Shown here: piece by piece, positions 1 to 7,654 of the stretch
How the letters are laid out: each line of letters opens with the position of its first letter
Position numbering within the stretch: the first letter of the stretch is position 1
Assembly (NCBI RefSeq): GCF_001439845.1
Contig: NZ_JYLO01000004.1
Location: 186,001-250,000 of the forward strand
DNA from: Pseudomonas lactis
Lineage (GTDB): Bacteria > Pseudomonadota > Gammaproteobacteria > Pseudomonadales > Pseudomonadaceae
DNA length: 64,000 bases
Reading direction: 5' to 3'
The notes under the pieces: generated by a model
The model's database searches: none
What the model was told of the DNA's origin: nothing
What the model saw: only the letters and a program-made list of their open reading frames with translations
Position numbers and translations under genes: made by a program

Positions 1-2
1 CG

Positions 3-143
3 TTCAACCCGGAATTCCTGAAGGACCTTGCACAGCGCCGCAGCGAGAGAACTGCGGCCTTCAACGCCTTTCGCAAGGCCTGTGATCCAGCGGGTCGATT
101 CCACAACCACTTTGTCGCGACGCTGCTGGGAGACATGCCGTAG
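3..143 (+). CDS. C-terminal fragment of a probable FAD-dependent oxidoreductase (aldonolactone-oxidase type)
   Basis: An open frame enters from the left edge and ends at TAG 141-143, giving 46 residues. It ends with a DPAGRFHNHF stretch and LLGD. The pattern DPxGxFxNxF near the C-terminus is what I know from FAD-linked oxidases related to gulono- and arabinono-lactone oxidase, where it closes the substrate domain. Nothing upstream is visible, so the FAD-binding domain cannot be checked. The next gene is on the opposite strand. The assignment rests on one short motif and is moderate at best. Confidence 0.45.
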   Translation, partial: FNPEFLKDLAQRRSERTAAFNAFRKACDPAGRFHNHFVATLLGDMP

Positions 144-208
144 CAGGGGTGTTGTGCGCTTGCCTGTGAATTCATCGACTCGGTTTGTCTGATGTACCGA
201 GGTGTTTG

Positions 209-236
209 CATCGCAGGCAAGCCAGCCCCCACATTC
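209..236. repeat. Single REP-like palindrome
   Basis: The stretch has the form TCGCAGGCAAGCCAGC-CCCCAC. The same core (GCAGGCAAGCCAGCTCCCAC) recurs near 8165, 22965 (inverted), 48845, 48917 and 52303 (inverted). It is an intergenic REP of the kind abundant in fluorescent pseudomonads. Here it lies between two convergent genes. Confidence 0.6.
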
Positions 237-280
237 GGGCGATGAGTACCCTTGAGTTAAGCGTCGGCTGTTTGGACGGC

Positions 281-430
281 TTATTTGCTCTCGTCCGCCT
301 TGCCTTCCTGCATCTGCACTGACGACTGGGTGCCACTGTTGTTGTCTTTGGTGGCGTTATCGGCGTTGTCAAAACAGCCGTGTAGCATGAACGCGCTGCA
401 TAGACCCAGGCACATATAGAGTTTCTTCAT
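281..430 (-). CDS. Small lipoprotein, 49 aa
   Basis: The frame starts at ATG 430-428 behind an AGGTG ribosome site and encodes 49 residues. A positively charged start (MKKLY) and a short hydrophobic core are followed by a lipobox-like LHGC at residues 16-19, so Cys19 is probably lipidated. The mature part of about 31 residues is polar, rich in Asn, Asp, Ser and Gln, and ends in a charged tail (GKADESK). No domain is recognised. It is comparable in size to the small lipoproteins found scattered in Pseudomonas genomes. Its length and lipobox make it a plausible real gene, but its function is unknown. Confidence 0.55.
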   Translation of the reverse strand: MKKLYMCLGLCSAFMLHGCFDNADNATKDNNSGTQSSVQMQEGKADESK

Positions 431-565
431 GAGGGTTCACCTGTTGATGAGTGAGTGATGTACGCGTGACGAAAGTACGATTCGTCCGCCCATGATCTAT
501 CTGTCTGGAATAGAGGCGCTGGCGTTCAAAAAATAGCCCCTTGGCTGACGAATGGGGGCCGCGTG

Positions 566-1009
566 TTATTCAAACGGGATCACCGAGATCTTGCCGTTGC
601 GCTCAAGAATCGCGAAGCGGATCTGCTTGAGCTCTACAAGCCCTTGGGTGGACCGGGCCGCCTCAAGGATGTCGCCCTCGTCCAGGCGCGCATGCTTGAG
701 GCGTTTATGCAGCACCTGGCCTTGCTCGACCAGCACCGTCGGCCCGCCATCGAGCACCCGCGCGAACCAGGCTGAACGCTGCTTGACCAGCGAGAATCCG
801 ATATCGATGGCAATCAGGGTGGCGATGACCAGCACAGCATTGGTCATCGAGAAGTCTTCGCCCAGCAACGCCTGTTGGGTGGCCTCGCCGATGACCATCA
901 ACAGCACCAGGTCAAAGGTGGTGAGTTCAGCCAGCGTGCGCCTGCCGGCAACCTTGAACAGCACCAGCAGTACCAGGTAAATCGCCATAGCCCGCAGTAC
1001 AGAGTCCAT
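566..1009 (-). CDS. DUF421 (YetF/YcaP-type) membrane protein, 147 aa
   Basis: The chosen start at 1009 gives MDSVLRAMAIYL; an earlier in-frame Met at 1024 would add five polar residues. The first 70 residues form about two to three membrane segments, with FKVAGRRTLAELTTFD between them, a signature of the DUF421 family. The second half is a small cytosolic domain (GGPTVLVEQGQVL ... EVELKQ-like region ... GKISVIP) typical of YetF proteins. Family members are about 150-230 residues, so this is a short but complete version. Biochemical function is not established for the family; several members are stress- or sporulation-linked. Confidence 0.8.
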   Translation of the reverse strand: MDSVLRAMAIYLVLLVLFKVAGRRTLAELTTFDLVLLMVIGEATQQALLGEDFSMTNAVLVIATLIAIDIGFSLVKQRSAWFARVLDGGPTVLVEQGQVLHKRLKHARLDEGDILEAARSTQGLVELKQIRFAILERNGKISVIPFE

Positions 1010-1244
1010 GGTTGACCCTCGCAACAGTGAATGGGAAACGACCGATTCATACGGATTAGGTGACCACCGCGCCGCTCAGGTTCATTCTTTCGACTCGCCC
1101 CGGCCACCATCTAAAAAGATGATGGTTCCAGCGCAACTGAAGCGTTGAAGTGATCGAAATTTCGGCAGAAACCCAATTGATATAGGGGCGCTTGAAGCGG
1201 GTCACACGTCTATATCGACCACGTTGAAGAAGGAAACCCCTGTC

Positions 1245-1463
1245 ATGAACGACTCACAACGCGCCTGGGAATTGGCCATGGTGCTGATTGCCAATGGCCG
1301 GATCCCCTTTGACCCCGCCAACCCGAGCGGGTCGGTGAAGATCCTGTCCAAGCATTTGCAAGCACTGGAAGAAGCACTGCGTGAACAGGCCACAGACGTC
1401 GCCACGCATGAGCGCCTGGGCAAGAACAGCAGCCGCAGGCCCTCATTGGTGTGTGCCGACTAG
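1245..1463 (+). CDS. Hypothetical protein, 72 aa
   Basis: ATG 1245 is preceded by GAAGGAAA at a good distance and is preferred over an in-frame TTG at 1224. The product is soluble, helical and amphipathic (MNDSQRAWELAMVLIANG, then a helix LSKHLQALEEALREQ). No known domain is recognised. It is convergent with the nuclease gene, whose stop lies only three bases beyond the end of this gene. The good ribosome site and coherent amphipathic pattern support it as a small real gene. Confidence 0.5.
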   Translation: MNDSQRAWELAMVLIANGRIPFDPANPSGSVKILSKHLQALEEALREQATDVATHERLGKNSSRRPSLVCAD

Positions 1464-1466
1464 GCG

Positions 1467-2306
1467 TCAGGCTTTGGTGCGGTTACAGCCGATCCGATTC
1501 GGCAACTGGCCCTGCCTGGTTTTCAGCGTGGCCTGCAGCGCTTGCGGCAAGGTGCTCCAGAACGTCAGCCCGGAGCGCTCTTCGATGTGATCCACGGTGA
1601 CCTGGTAATCACAGAAGTCTGCGCCCTTGGCAGTTTCCTGGTTCATCACGAACGAGGCGTACAGGCCCGTTTCCGGCGAACTGCCGACCACGATGATTTT
1701 CCAGTAGCCGCTGGGGATGGTGTGCACTTTATTCGTGCCCGGCAACGAGCCGACAAAATGCTCATACAACGGGCCGGTAGCCACATACACCTGATCGACG
1801 CCTGGCTCCTTGCTGAGGTTGCGCTCCTGGTCTTCCAGGCGCGCCCACGGCCCCTGGTTGAGCTCGGCCTTTTGCGGGGTGATGTTCGACAAGTAGTTGA
1901 GCGTTTGCCAATCGGCCACACCGGCCATCGAAGCCAGGTTGGCCTGATGCCCCCGGTCGATTTTGAGCGCGACGTTGGCGCCGTTGTAATCCACCGGGTC
2001 CAGGGTTTCCCCGGCTGGAATATCCGGGTCGGTGCGCCAGTCACGGGATCGCCCGCTGGCCGCCGTGGCTTTGGTGATTTTGTAGGAGACCCAATTGGCA
2101 AACTTGGTCGAGCCGTTGTTGTTCAACGTGTAGGCCTGGCGGTTCAACGTCACTGGGCTGCCACCGGTGGGGCAACCAACCGCGCAGTTATCGAACGGCA
2201 AGGCTGGCGCAGGGAGGACGGCGGACTGGCGCGAGGGTGTGGTACAGGCGGCCATCAACGGGATCAACAAAAACGCCAGGTACTTGAACGATGTGCTTCC
2301 TTGCAT
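1467..2306 (-). CDS. DNA/RNA non-specific endonuclease (NucA/EndoG family), lipoprotein, 279 aa
   Basis: The start at 2306 follows CCAAGGAGTAACACC, a strong ribosome site; an upstream in-frame Met at 2387 lacks one. The N-terminus is a lipoprotein signal ending in LMAACTT, so the enzyme is probably anchored in the envelope. The beta-beta-alpha metal nuclease core is marked by DRGHQAN, in which His is the general base, and by NITPQKAELNQGPWARLE, which carries the metal-binding Asn and following Glu. Enzymes of this family cut single- and double-stranded nucleic acid with Mg2+. Two internal Cys pairs may form disulphides. It is likely periplasmic or surface-facing, for defence or nucleotide scavenging; no immunity partner gene is visible beside it. 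Confidence 0.88.
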   Translation of the reverse strand: MQGSTSFKYLAFLLIPLMAACTTPSRQSAVLPAPALPFDNCAVGCPTGGSPVTLNRQAYTLNNNGSTKFANWVSYKITKATAASGRSRDWRTDPDIPAGETLDPVDYNGANVALKIDRGHQANLASMAGVADWQTLNYLSNITPQKAELNQGPWARLEDQERNLSKEPGVDQVYVATGPLYEHFVGSLPGTNKVHTIPSGYWKIIVVGSSPETGLYASFVMNQETAKGADFCDYQVTVDHIEERSGLTFWSTLPQALQATLKTRQGQLPNRIGCNRTKA

Positions 2307-2556
2307 GGTGTTACTCCTTGGGATGTATCTGTTAAAAGACTGAATGGCCTCGGCCGATGCGCTTCCTGCGCAAGTCGAGATAACCATTGGAACACATAAA
2401 CATTTCTAAACAACGACCGCAACCAGGCCAACAAACGTAACCCCTTCGCACCCTGTAACTGTGCTATAGCGGGCGATAGCATCGCCTCATCAATGCACAA
2501 GGGACTGTCATCAAGCACGTGGGGGCAAATGTTCAAACAGAGGATGCTCCACGACC

Positions 2557-3012
2557 ATGGCTGAATACCTTCTTCCTCCCGCTGCCCCACACTGGCTGAT
2601 CCGCCAAGCCACCCCCGACGATGTGCATGCATTGGTCGCACTGGATGCCTACGCAACCGAGCATGCCAGCCGTCGTGTGTTTATCTATGACGCCGTGGTT
2701 CGCCAGCAATGCTTGGTAGCCGCCGACGCTAACGTGTGCGCCGGCTACCTGGTGCTCACCCACGACTTTTTCAACCATGGGTTTATTGCGCTGGTGGTGG
2801 TTTCACCGCTGTACCAGCGCCAAGGCGTCGCCCTTCGTCTGCTGTCAGCGGCCGAAGCAGCCTGCAAGACGCCCAAGCTGTTCGCGTCGACCAATGCCTC
2901 CAACGGCGCGTCCCACGCCCTGCTGACGAAAGCCGGCTTCATCCCCAGCGGGCAGATCGAAAATCTGGACGATAACGACCCTGAACGTGTGTACGTCAAG
3001 TTCATCCGCTGA
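2557..3012 (+). CDS. GNAT-family N-acetyltransferase, 151 aa
   Basis: ATG 2557 is preceded by an AGAGGATG stretch. The protein has the GNAT order: an N-terminal acceptor region (IRQATPDDVHALVALD), a central strand (CAGYLVLTHDFF), then VVVSPLYQRQGVALRLLSAAE, which contains the acetyl-CoA pyrophosphate loop (Q/RxxGxA). It ends with LFASTNASNGASHALLTKAGFIPSG. The length fits a single-domain GNAT. The substrate cannot be predicted. It is transcribed divergently from the nuclease gene and is followed by a REPIN. Confidence 0.85.
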   Translation: MAEYLLPPAAPHWLIRQATPDDVHALVALDAYATEHASRRVFIYDAVVRQQCLVAADANVCAGYLVLTHDFFNHGFIALVVVSPLYQRQGVALRLLSAAEAACKTPKLFASTNASNGASHALLTKAGFIPSGQIENLDDNDPERVYVKFIR

Positions 3013-3030
3013 CCTTCAGGCAATGCCTTT

Positions 3031-3130
3031 TGTAGGAGCGAGCTTGCTCGCGAAAAACGCCCAGGCGCCGCACTTCTTCAGGGAGCACGCGTTATCGTTG
3101 AGGTTTTTCGCGAGCAAGCTCGCTCCTACA
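3031..3130. repeat. REPIN (inverted REP doublet), copy 1
   Basis: Two identical 28-bp arms (3031-3058 and, inverted, 3103-3130) begin TGTAGGAGCGAGCTTGCTCG and flank a 44-bp spacer. The same 28-bp arms and a related spacer occur at 13749-13848, where the orientation is inverted, and at 23280-23379. This is the REP-doublet (REPIN) structure mobilised by RAYT transposases in fluorescent pseudomonads. Confidence 0.9.
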
Positions 3131-3226
3131 GGAAGTAGAAAGCAGAAAGCCTTCTGCGCGGGCAGGAACCTTTTCTTGAATGGGCAATCTGTGGTTCACC
3201 CTTTTGAACCGATCGAGACCCTGCGC

Positions 3227-3376
3227 ATGCTTGTGAAAAAAGCCGTCCTCTGCCTTGCACTGCTAAGTGCGGGCTTTATCGCAGGCTATGCGGCAAAACC
3301 CACCCCGCAGTTGCAAGTCACCGCTGGCCAACTGATGGAGTGCGGGGAACTCATGATCCCGACGCTGGGGATGTGA
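3227..3376 (+). CDS. Possible small membrane or exported protein, 49 aa
   Basis: The frame reads MLVKKAVLCLALLSAGFIAGYAAKP, a good signal peptide or single membrane segment, followed by about 25 polar residues containing one Cys. The ribosome site is weak. The last 26 bp overlap the 3' end of the diguanylate cyclase gene on the other strand. No family is recognised. The hydrophobic start argues that it is genuine; the weak start signal and overlap argue against. Confidence 0.35.
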   Translation: MLVKKAVLCLALLSAGFIAGYAAKPTPQLQVTAGQLMECGELMIPTLGM

Positions 3377-4886
3377 GTCGGTCCGCGGGATGCACGTTGA
3401 ACCCATTGCGCCCCGCTGCCTTCGCGCCGTAAAGCGCTGTGTCCGCAGCCTCCACCAGACCCAACACCGGCTCCAGCCGTGAACCCGTGCCCGTCGCGAT
3501 ACCGATACTCACACTCACGTGCCCGAAGGGGCTGCCTGGATGAGTGATGTTCTCCTGCTGCAGGCGCGTAAGGATGCGTTGCGCGACCACCGCAGCCCCT
3601 GCGTTGTCAGTCGCGGGCAGGATGATCGCCATTTCTTCTCCGCCATAGCGCGCCACCAGGTCCGACGGGCGCCGCACGCAGGTTTCCAATAACGTGCTGA
3701 CCGCTTGCAAGCACGCATCTCCCGCGACGTGACCAAAGGCATCGTTAAAGCGTTTGAAATGGTCGATATCGAGCATCAGCAATGCCAGCGACGTACCCTC
3801 GCGCTGCGCCCGGCGCGCTTCCACGGCCAGCGTCTCATCAAAACAGCGACGGTTGGCCAGGCCGGTCAGCGCGTCCTTCTTCGCCAAGAGTGCCAACTGC
3901 CGATTGGAGTCGAGCAACTGTTGCTGGGCGACACGCAACGCCTCTTCCGCCGCCGTACGCCTGCGGATATCCAGGATCAGAAACCAGCCGATCAGTCCCG
4001 TCAGCCCCAGCAGCCCCGCCACCACGACCGCTGACAGTGCCGCCTCGATACGCCACGCCGCGAGGGCTTCGTGCTTGCCCAACGCGACGGTGGTGATCAG
4101 CGGCAGGGTTTCGCTTTTGCGAAAGGCATAGAGCCGCTCTACCCCGTCCAGGCTGGAGGTATAGGCCGCAGTGCCCACCGGTTGGTCGACCAAGTACTTG
4201 GAATAAATAGGCGAGGAGGAAAAGTTGCGGCCCATGTCCTGCTCGCGGAAGGGGTAACGCACCAGCAACGTGCCGTCGGCGTAGGACAGGCCGATGGCGC
4301 CCTCCTGGCCTACATCGAGTTTGCCGAATACCCGCAGAAAGTTTTCCACCCCCAGGGTCACAGCGACCACGCCAGCGAAGTTGCCCGCCGCGTCGTTGAA
4401 ACGGCGGCTGATGGTCACCACCCATTCATGGTTGGAACGGCTCTGAATCGGCGGGCCAATAAAAGGTTCAGCGCTCGGATCGTCGCGATGGTGGATGAAA
4501 TAGGCCCGATCACTGCTATTGGCGCCCTCCGGGATCGCGCGATTGGAAGACAGCAGCCACCGGCCCTGATGATCATAAATGGTGATGCCGCTGAGCTGCG
4601 GCATCAGCGGCTGCTGTCGGTTGATCAGCGTACTGATGCGCTGGATTTGCACCGGGCCACTGCCTTCGGTTTCCAGGCGCTCCACCAACCCCAGCAACAG
4701 CAACGAGCTTTGCCGCACGATGCCTTCGGTATAGGTGTTAAGGGCCTGGGTCAGGTTCAAGCCATGCACGTCCACTTCCGCCAGCGCACGGTCGCGGGAA
4801 GACAGGACTTTCCAAATCGTCAGCGAAGTCAGGGAACAGCCGATCACCAACAGCAAGAGCATCACAAGACGGGTATCACGCTTCAC
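3351..4886 (-). CDS. Membrane diguanylate cyclase with dCache-type sensor, 511 aa
   Basis: The start is GTG 4886 behind AAGGTG. Residues 8-28 and about 290-312 are membrane segments. Between them lies a large periplasmic region of the PDC/dCache type (ISTLINRQQPLMPQLSGITIYDHQG, then GPPIQSRSNHEWVVTISRR). The C-terminal GGDEF domain begins at KKDALTGLANRR and has GGEEM as active-site signature, with Met in place of the usual Phe. An RPSD product-inhibition (I-site) motif sits five residues before it. The enzyme should make c-di-GMP from GTP in response to a periplasmic small ligand, with feedback control. It stands alone and may feed the c-di-GMP pool that the EAL proteins at 30-38 kb consume; that link is inference. 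Confidence 0.9.
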   Translation of the reverse strand: MKRDTRLVMLLLLVIGCSLTSLTIWKVLSSRDRALAEVDVHGLNLTQALNTYTEGIVRQSSLLLLGLVERLETEGSGPVQIQRISTLINRQQPLMPQLSGITIYDHQGRWLLSSNRAIPEGANSSDRAYFIHHRDDPSAEPFIGPPIQSRSNHEWVVTISRRFNDAAGNFAGVVAVTLGVENFLRVFGKLDVGQEGAIGLSYADGTLLVRYPFREQDMGRNFSSSPIYSKYLVDQPVGTAAYTSSLDGVERLYAFRKSETLPLITTVALGKHEALAAWRIEAALSAVVVAGLLGLTGLIGWFLILDIRRRTAAEEALRVAQQQLLDSNRQLALLAKKDALTGLANRRCFDETLAVEARRAQREGTSLALLMLDIDHFKRFNDAFGHVAGDACLQAVSTLLETCVRRPSDLVARYGGEEMAIILPATDNAGAAVVAQRILTRLQQENITHPGSPFGHVSVSIGIATGTGSRLEPVLGLVEAADTALYGAKAAGRNGFNVHPADRLTSPASGS

Positions 4887-5303
4887 GTCAGCACCTTAAG
4901 GAAGTCCGGTTTCCATCCAGCCATCATTCGAACGTCGGTACTCACAGGGGCAACCGGTTCCAGAGTGCCAGCATACAAGCAGTCTGTGCGGGCTGCAGCA
5001 ACAGAGTGTGGGGCTGAGCGCCGGCCAGAGGAACCAGCGGCTTTAATGACCACTACCAAGCAGCGTATTGAATGCTAAACCAACCGTTCAGGTCGCTATT
5101 AATTCAATATCAATCGACGCAGCAAAACTTATACGAAGCGGCACTTTGCGAGCCTACTTGTACAAGTTCCATCTGCCCCTCTACCGTTCATCGCCCTTTT
5201 AAAAAAATTTCAAAACATCTGCGCACCTGCCCTTATCAGAAAAGATGTCCGTTGCATAAACGGGCAACTAGCGAAACGACATTTCAAAACTGGGAGTATT
5301 GTT
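4887..5303. other. Intergenic region holding the control region of the first KGG gene
   Basis: No convincing gene was found here; a frame at 5072-5320 has no protein-like features. The stretch from about 5124 resembles the DNA upstream of the KGG gene at 17162. It shares AAAA[C/G]TTATACGAAGCGGC (5124-5142), a CCGTTCATC-N18-CAAAACAT element and, closer to the start, GTCCGTTGC-AAACGG-CAACTA-CGAAACG. The two control regions therefore look duplicated together with their genes. Confidence 0.6.
5184..5218 (+). promoter_or_regulatory. Bipartite motif CCGTTCATC-N18-CAAAACAT, site A
   Basis: CCGTTCATC at 5184-5192 is followed after exactly 18 bp by CAAAACAT at 5211-5218, 86 bp before the KGG gene start. 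The same spacing occurs at 7619, 8749 and 17043. It could be a promoter for an alternative sigma factor or an operator; I do not recognise it. Confidence 0.45.
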
Positions 5304-5480
5304 ATGACGACGAGCAATAAAAACCCTGGAAACTTTGCCAACGATCGCGAAAAAGCATCACAGGCGGGCAAGAAAGGTGGACAGGCCTCTGGCGGCAACT
5401 TCGCCAACGACCGCGAGAAAGCCGCGGAAGCCGGGCGTAAAGGCGGCCAGAACAGTCATGGTGGTGGACGTAAGTCCTGA
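5304..5480 (+). CDS. KGG-repeat general stress protein (Con-10/YmdF type), 58 aa
   Basis: ATG 5304 follows TGGGAGTATT. The product is a tiny hydrophilic protein with two KGG repeats: NKNPGNFANDREKASQAGKKGG, then ASGGNFANDREKAAEAGRKGG and a NSHGGGRKS tail. This is the stress-induced KGG family (E. coli YmdF, fungal Con-10, Bacillus GsiB-like). Such proteins are disordered, protect against desiccation or starvation, and are usually under general-stress control. It is almost identical in layout to the 60-residue protein at 17162, including the upstream DNA, and related to the longer one at 5809. The assignment is firm; the exact role is not known. Confidence 0.88.
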   Translation: MTTSNKNPGNFANDREKASQAGKKGGQASGGNFANDREKAAEAGRKGGQNSHGGGRKS

Positions 5481-5808
5481 CCACACGGGCAGTACCGCTG
5501 TTCCGTTCGTTAACAAAGGGCATTGATCATGCGTGCGTCCATTGATAATCAGCGCGGCGAGCCAGCTCGCAGGCCGATTGTAGAAGTGCAAACTAAAGCA
5601 AGGACTGGCCTGCGTTCTAATACGTCTGCGTGTTACGAACATCAGCAACTTGTTGAACAAGCCGAAGCCACGATAAGTGCATCTAAAACGCCACCCTTGT
5701 GTGAAAGGCACTTATAACCGTGCAGCTTGATGCACGCGACCAAGTGCACGTTTCCAGCACAATCGAAGTGAACGTTACATTACCGACATAACGACGAGGT
5801 AACTGAAC
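5481..5808. other. Gap between KGG genes with one doubtful small frame
   Basis: A frame at 5529-5717 (62 residues, polar, one Cys pair, weak ribosome site) could encode a protein, but it shows no recognisable domain and is not claimed as a gene. No terminator was identified after 5480. The rest should hold the promoter of the KGG gene at 5809. Confidence 0.3.
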
Positions 5809-6159
5809 ATGACTAATCAAGACAAGCAAGGCCAAATGAGCGTCAGCGAAGCCGGGAAAAAAGGCGGCGAAGCCACTTCTGCGTCCCATGACAAAGAGTT
5901 CTACCAGGAGATCGGCAGCAAAGGTGGCCAAAACAGTGGCGGGAACTTCAAGAACGATCCCGAACGCGCCGCTGAAGCCGGCAGCAAAGGCGGCCAGAAC
6001 AGCGGCGGCAATTTCAAGAATGACCCCGAACGCGCCGCCGAAGCGGGCAGCAAAGGTGGCCAGAACAGTGGCGGCAATTTCGCCAACGACCGCGAAAAAG
6101 CTTCCGAAGCCGGGCGTAAAGGTGGCGAACACAGCCACGGCGGCGGGCGCAAAAGCTGA
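5809..6159 (+). CDS. KGG-repeat general stress protein, long form, 116 aa
   Basis: ATG 5809 follows CGACGAGGTAACTGAAC. The protein starts MTNQDKQGQMSVSEAGKKGG and then carries a 22-residue unit (GSKGGQNSGGNFKNDPERAA) twice almost perfectly and a third time in diverged form, ending GRKGGEHSHGGGRKS. The DNA repeats have the same 66-bp period, so copy number may vary by slippage. The product is hydrophilic and Gly/Lys/Asn-rich, like LEA-type protectants. A clear rho-independent terminator follows at 6170, so it is probably transcribed alone. Confidence 0.88.
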   Translation: MTNQDKQGQMSVSEAGKKGGEATSASHDKEFYQEIGSKGGQNSGGNFKNDPERAAEAGSKGGQNSGGNFKNDPERAAEAGSKGGQNSGGNFANDREKASEAGRKGGEHSHGGGRKS

Positions 6160-6169
6160 TGTGCTTGAT

Positions 6170-6197
6170 GCAGGGGAGCAATGCTCCCCTGCTTTCA
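6170..6197 (+). terminator. Rho-independent terminator after the long KGG gene
   Basis: A perfect 10-bp stem GCAGGGGAGC / GCTCCCCTGC with a three-base loop is followed by TTT. It lies 10 bp after the KGG stop codon and before the ClpP-like gene at 6213, separating the two transcripts unless there is read-through. Confidence 0.8.
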
Positions 6198-6212
6198 TTG
6201 ATGAGGGACACC

Positions 6213-6764
6213 ATGCCTTTACACATTATCAACTTCACCGCACCGGTCACCGCCTCCACGTGCAGCCAACTGATCGAAAAAGCCTCATTAGCCGTGCAGC
6301 AAGGTGCCCAAGGCCTGGTACTGAATATCGCCACCATGGGCGGCGAATGCAGCTACGGCTTTACGATGTACAACTTTTTATTGTCCCTGCCGATCCCGGT
6401 GCATACCCATAACCTCGGCACCGTGGAATCCATGGGCAATATCATCTTCCTGGCCGGTGAGCGCAGGACCGCCTGCAAACACAGCAAATTCCTGTTCCAC
6501 CCCTTTCATTGGCATGTGCAAGGCGCGGTTGACCACTCGCGCATGTCTGAATACGCAATGAGCCTCGACTATGACTTGCAGTTGTACGCACGCATCGTCG
6601 CCGAGCGCACCGCCGATGCCGTCGAAAAACTGGAGACCGAAAAATACCTGATCGCCGCGCCACGCATTCTCGACCCGCAACAAGCGCTCACCGCCGGCTT
6701 GATCCATGGGATCGAACTTCCCGTGGTCAAGGCGGAATTCGTGAGCAGCTTCATTCATTCCTAG
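6213..6764 (+). CDS. ClpP-like serine protease-fold protein, 183 aa
   Basis: The chosen ATG is 6213 (MPLHIINFTAPV) after ATGAGGGACACC. The ClpP/crotonase fold is visible: LVLNIATMGGECSYGF corresponds to the strand and Gly-rich turn before the active site. GTVESMGN places the nucleophile at Ser73 and FLFHPFHW places the catalytic His at His96, close to the Ser-His distance of ClpP. The region that should carry the third triad residue reads TEKYLIAAPRILDPQQALTAGLI; the usual Asp after TER is replaced by Tyr. It is shorter than ClpP (about 207) and lies among stress genes rather than beside clpX. It may be a processed-independent protease or a ClpP-like protein with altered chemistry. Confidence 0.75.
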   Translation: MPLHIINFTAPVTASTCSQLIEKASLAVQQGAQGLVLNIATMGGECSYGFTMYNFLLSLPIPVHTHNLGTVESMGNIIFLAGERRTACKHSKFLFHPFHWHVQGAVDHSRMSEYAMSLDYDLQLYARIVAERTADAVEKLETEKYLIAAPRILDPQQALTAGLIHGIELPVVKAEFVSSFIHS

Positions 6765-6989
6765 GGCTTATCAGGCAAAAACTGCACAACACGAAAAGTA
6801 CGCAGCAGAACGGCAAAAACCTGACCCCACGAACCGAGCGGGCGCACGCGCCCGCAACTACGTAACTATCACCACAAAATACTGGCAATAGAACATCAAC
6901 TAAGCGCTTGTTTGAATTCTTCCTTTTTAGCAGTTGAAAACGTCCACTTCTTAATTGAGAGTGGCCGTTTCATTCAGGGAGGAATCGAT

Positions 6990-7199
6990 GTGACGCATCT
7001 ACAAGCGAACCGAGGTTGCCTGCACTGCAAACAGCCTTATGAATCAACGCTGGATGACCCGGACTACCTGATGTCGCCAGCGTCAGACATGCTGTGCCCG
7101 GCGTGCAGGCAACAGTATGCAGCCGACATCATGAAAGAGGCGCTGCAACGCAGCGTGCAAAAATTGTGCATATTGCAGGAGCGACGCAAAAAACAGTAA
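6990..7199 (+). CDS. Small zinc-ribbon-like protein, 69 aa
   Basis: The start is inferred as GTG 6990, directly behind a strong GGGAGGAA ribosome site (6978-6984). A longer in-frame version from TTG 6912 has no such site. The product has CLHC near residue 10 and CPAC about 35 residues later, two CxxC knuckles that should bind one Zn2+. A basic helix follows (MKEALQRSVQKLCILQERRKKQ). No family name is recalled. The arrangement suggests a nucleic-acid-binding or adaptor protein. Confidence 0.6.
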   Translation: MTHLQANRGCLHCKQPYESTLDDPDYLMSPASDMLCPACRQQYAADIMKEALQRSVQKLCILQERRKKQ

Positions 7200-7253
7200 A
7201 CACTTGCCTCGTTCCTGCCGCCCCCTAATGCACATCATCCATTAAAAACCCAT

Positions 7254-7523
7254 TCATTCGGGGGACGGTGGTACATAGGGTTTTGCAATAAACGGGATAC
7301 TCCCAGACGGACGCCATCTTACATTCTCAAGACCGTAGCGCTCGGCCAGCGGTTTGCTGATGCGTTTGATCTTTTCATTACGCGACCTGGGAATAATGCC
7401 AATGCCTGCATCGCAACAGGCCCAATGCCAGGCTTCTGCGTTATTCATCACCTCCGCTCTTATAATGAAAGACTTAGGCTCGTGGTGGTATTCGTATTCG
7501 ATGACATATAAAGAATTTTTCAT
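7254..7523 (-). CDS. Small conserved Pseudomonas protein (DUF6555-like), 89 aa
   Basis: The sequence contains YVIEYEYHHEPKSFIIRAE, NNAEAWHWACCDAGIGIIPR and KRISKPLAERYGLENVRW. A paralogue with the same three blocks is encoded at 51802 (EYQLHGEPKSFIVRAP, DNAEAWHWASCDAGVAVIP, KRVSKPMAEKYGITQVRW). I believe this is the family named DUF6555, but that name is from memory. It is a compact soluble protein, probably a single alpha/beta domain. A ribosome site GGAGAGG precedes the start. Function is unknown. Confidence 0.75.
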   Translation of the reverse strand: MKNSLYVIEYEYHHEPKSFIIRAEVMNNAEAWHWACCDAGIGIIPRSRNEKIKRISKPLAERYGLENVRWRPSGSIPFIAKPYVPPSPE

Positions 7524-7618
7524 AACCTCTCCTTCTGATTTTTTGTTATTTGCTCAGAACGAAGGTTCAGAATTTTTAATGTTTGAATGACGACGATCAC
7601 ACACTTGCCGTCGCACTA

Positions 7619-7653
7619 CCGTTCGTCGGCCTCGCATTAAAAAAATAAAACCG
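7619..7653 (+). promoter_or_regulatory. Bipartite motif CCGTTCGTC-N18-TAAAACCG, site C
   Basis: CCGTTCGTC at 7619-7627 and TAAAACCG at 7646-7653 have the same 18-bp spacing as the sites before the KGG genes. A terminator lies 70 bp downstream with no open frame between, which fits a promoter for a short RNA. Confidence 0.4.
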
Positions 7654-7654
7654 C

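Noticed and set aside
4071..5078. A 335-codon plus-strand frame over the diguanylate cyclase
   Set aside because: Antisense to a certain gene, with Gln/Arg/His-biased composition and no ribosome site.
5529..5717. 62-codon frame between KGG genes
   Set aside because: Weak start signal, no domain and no coding bias evident; left as doubtful rather than annotated.
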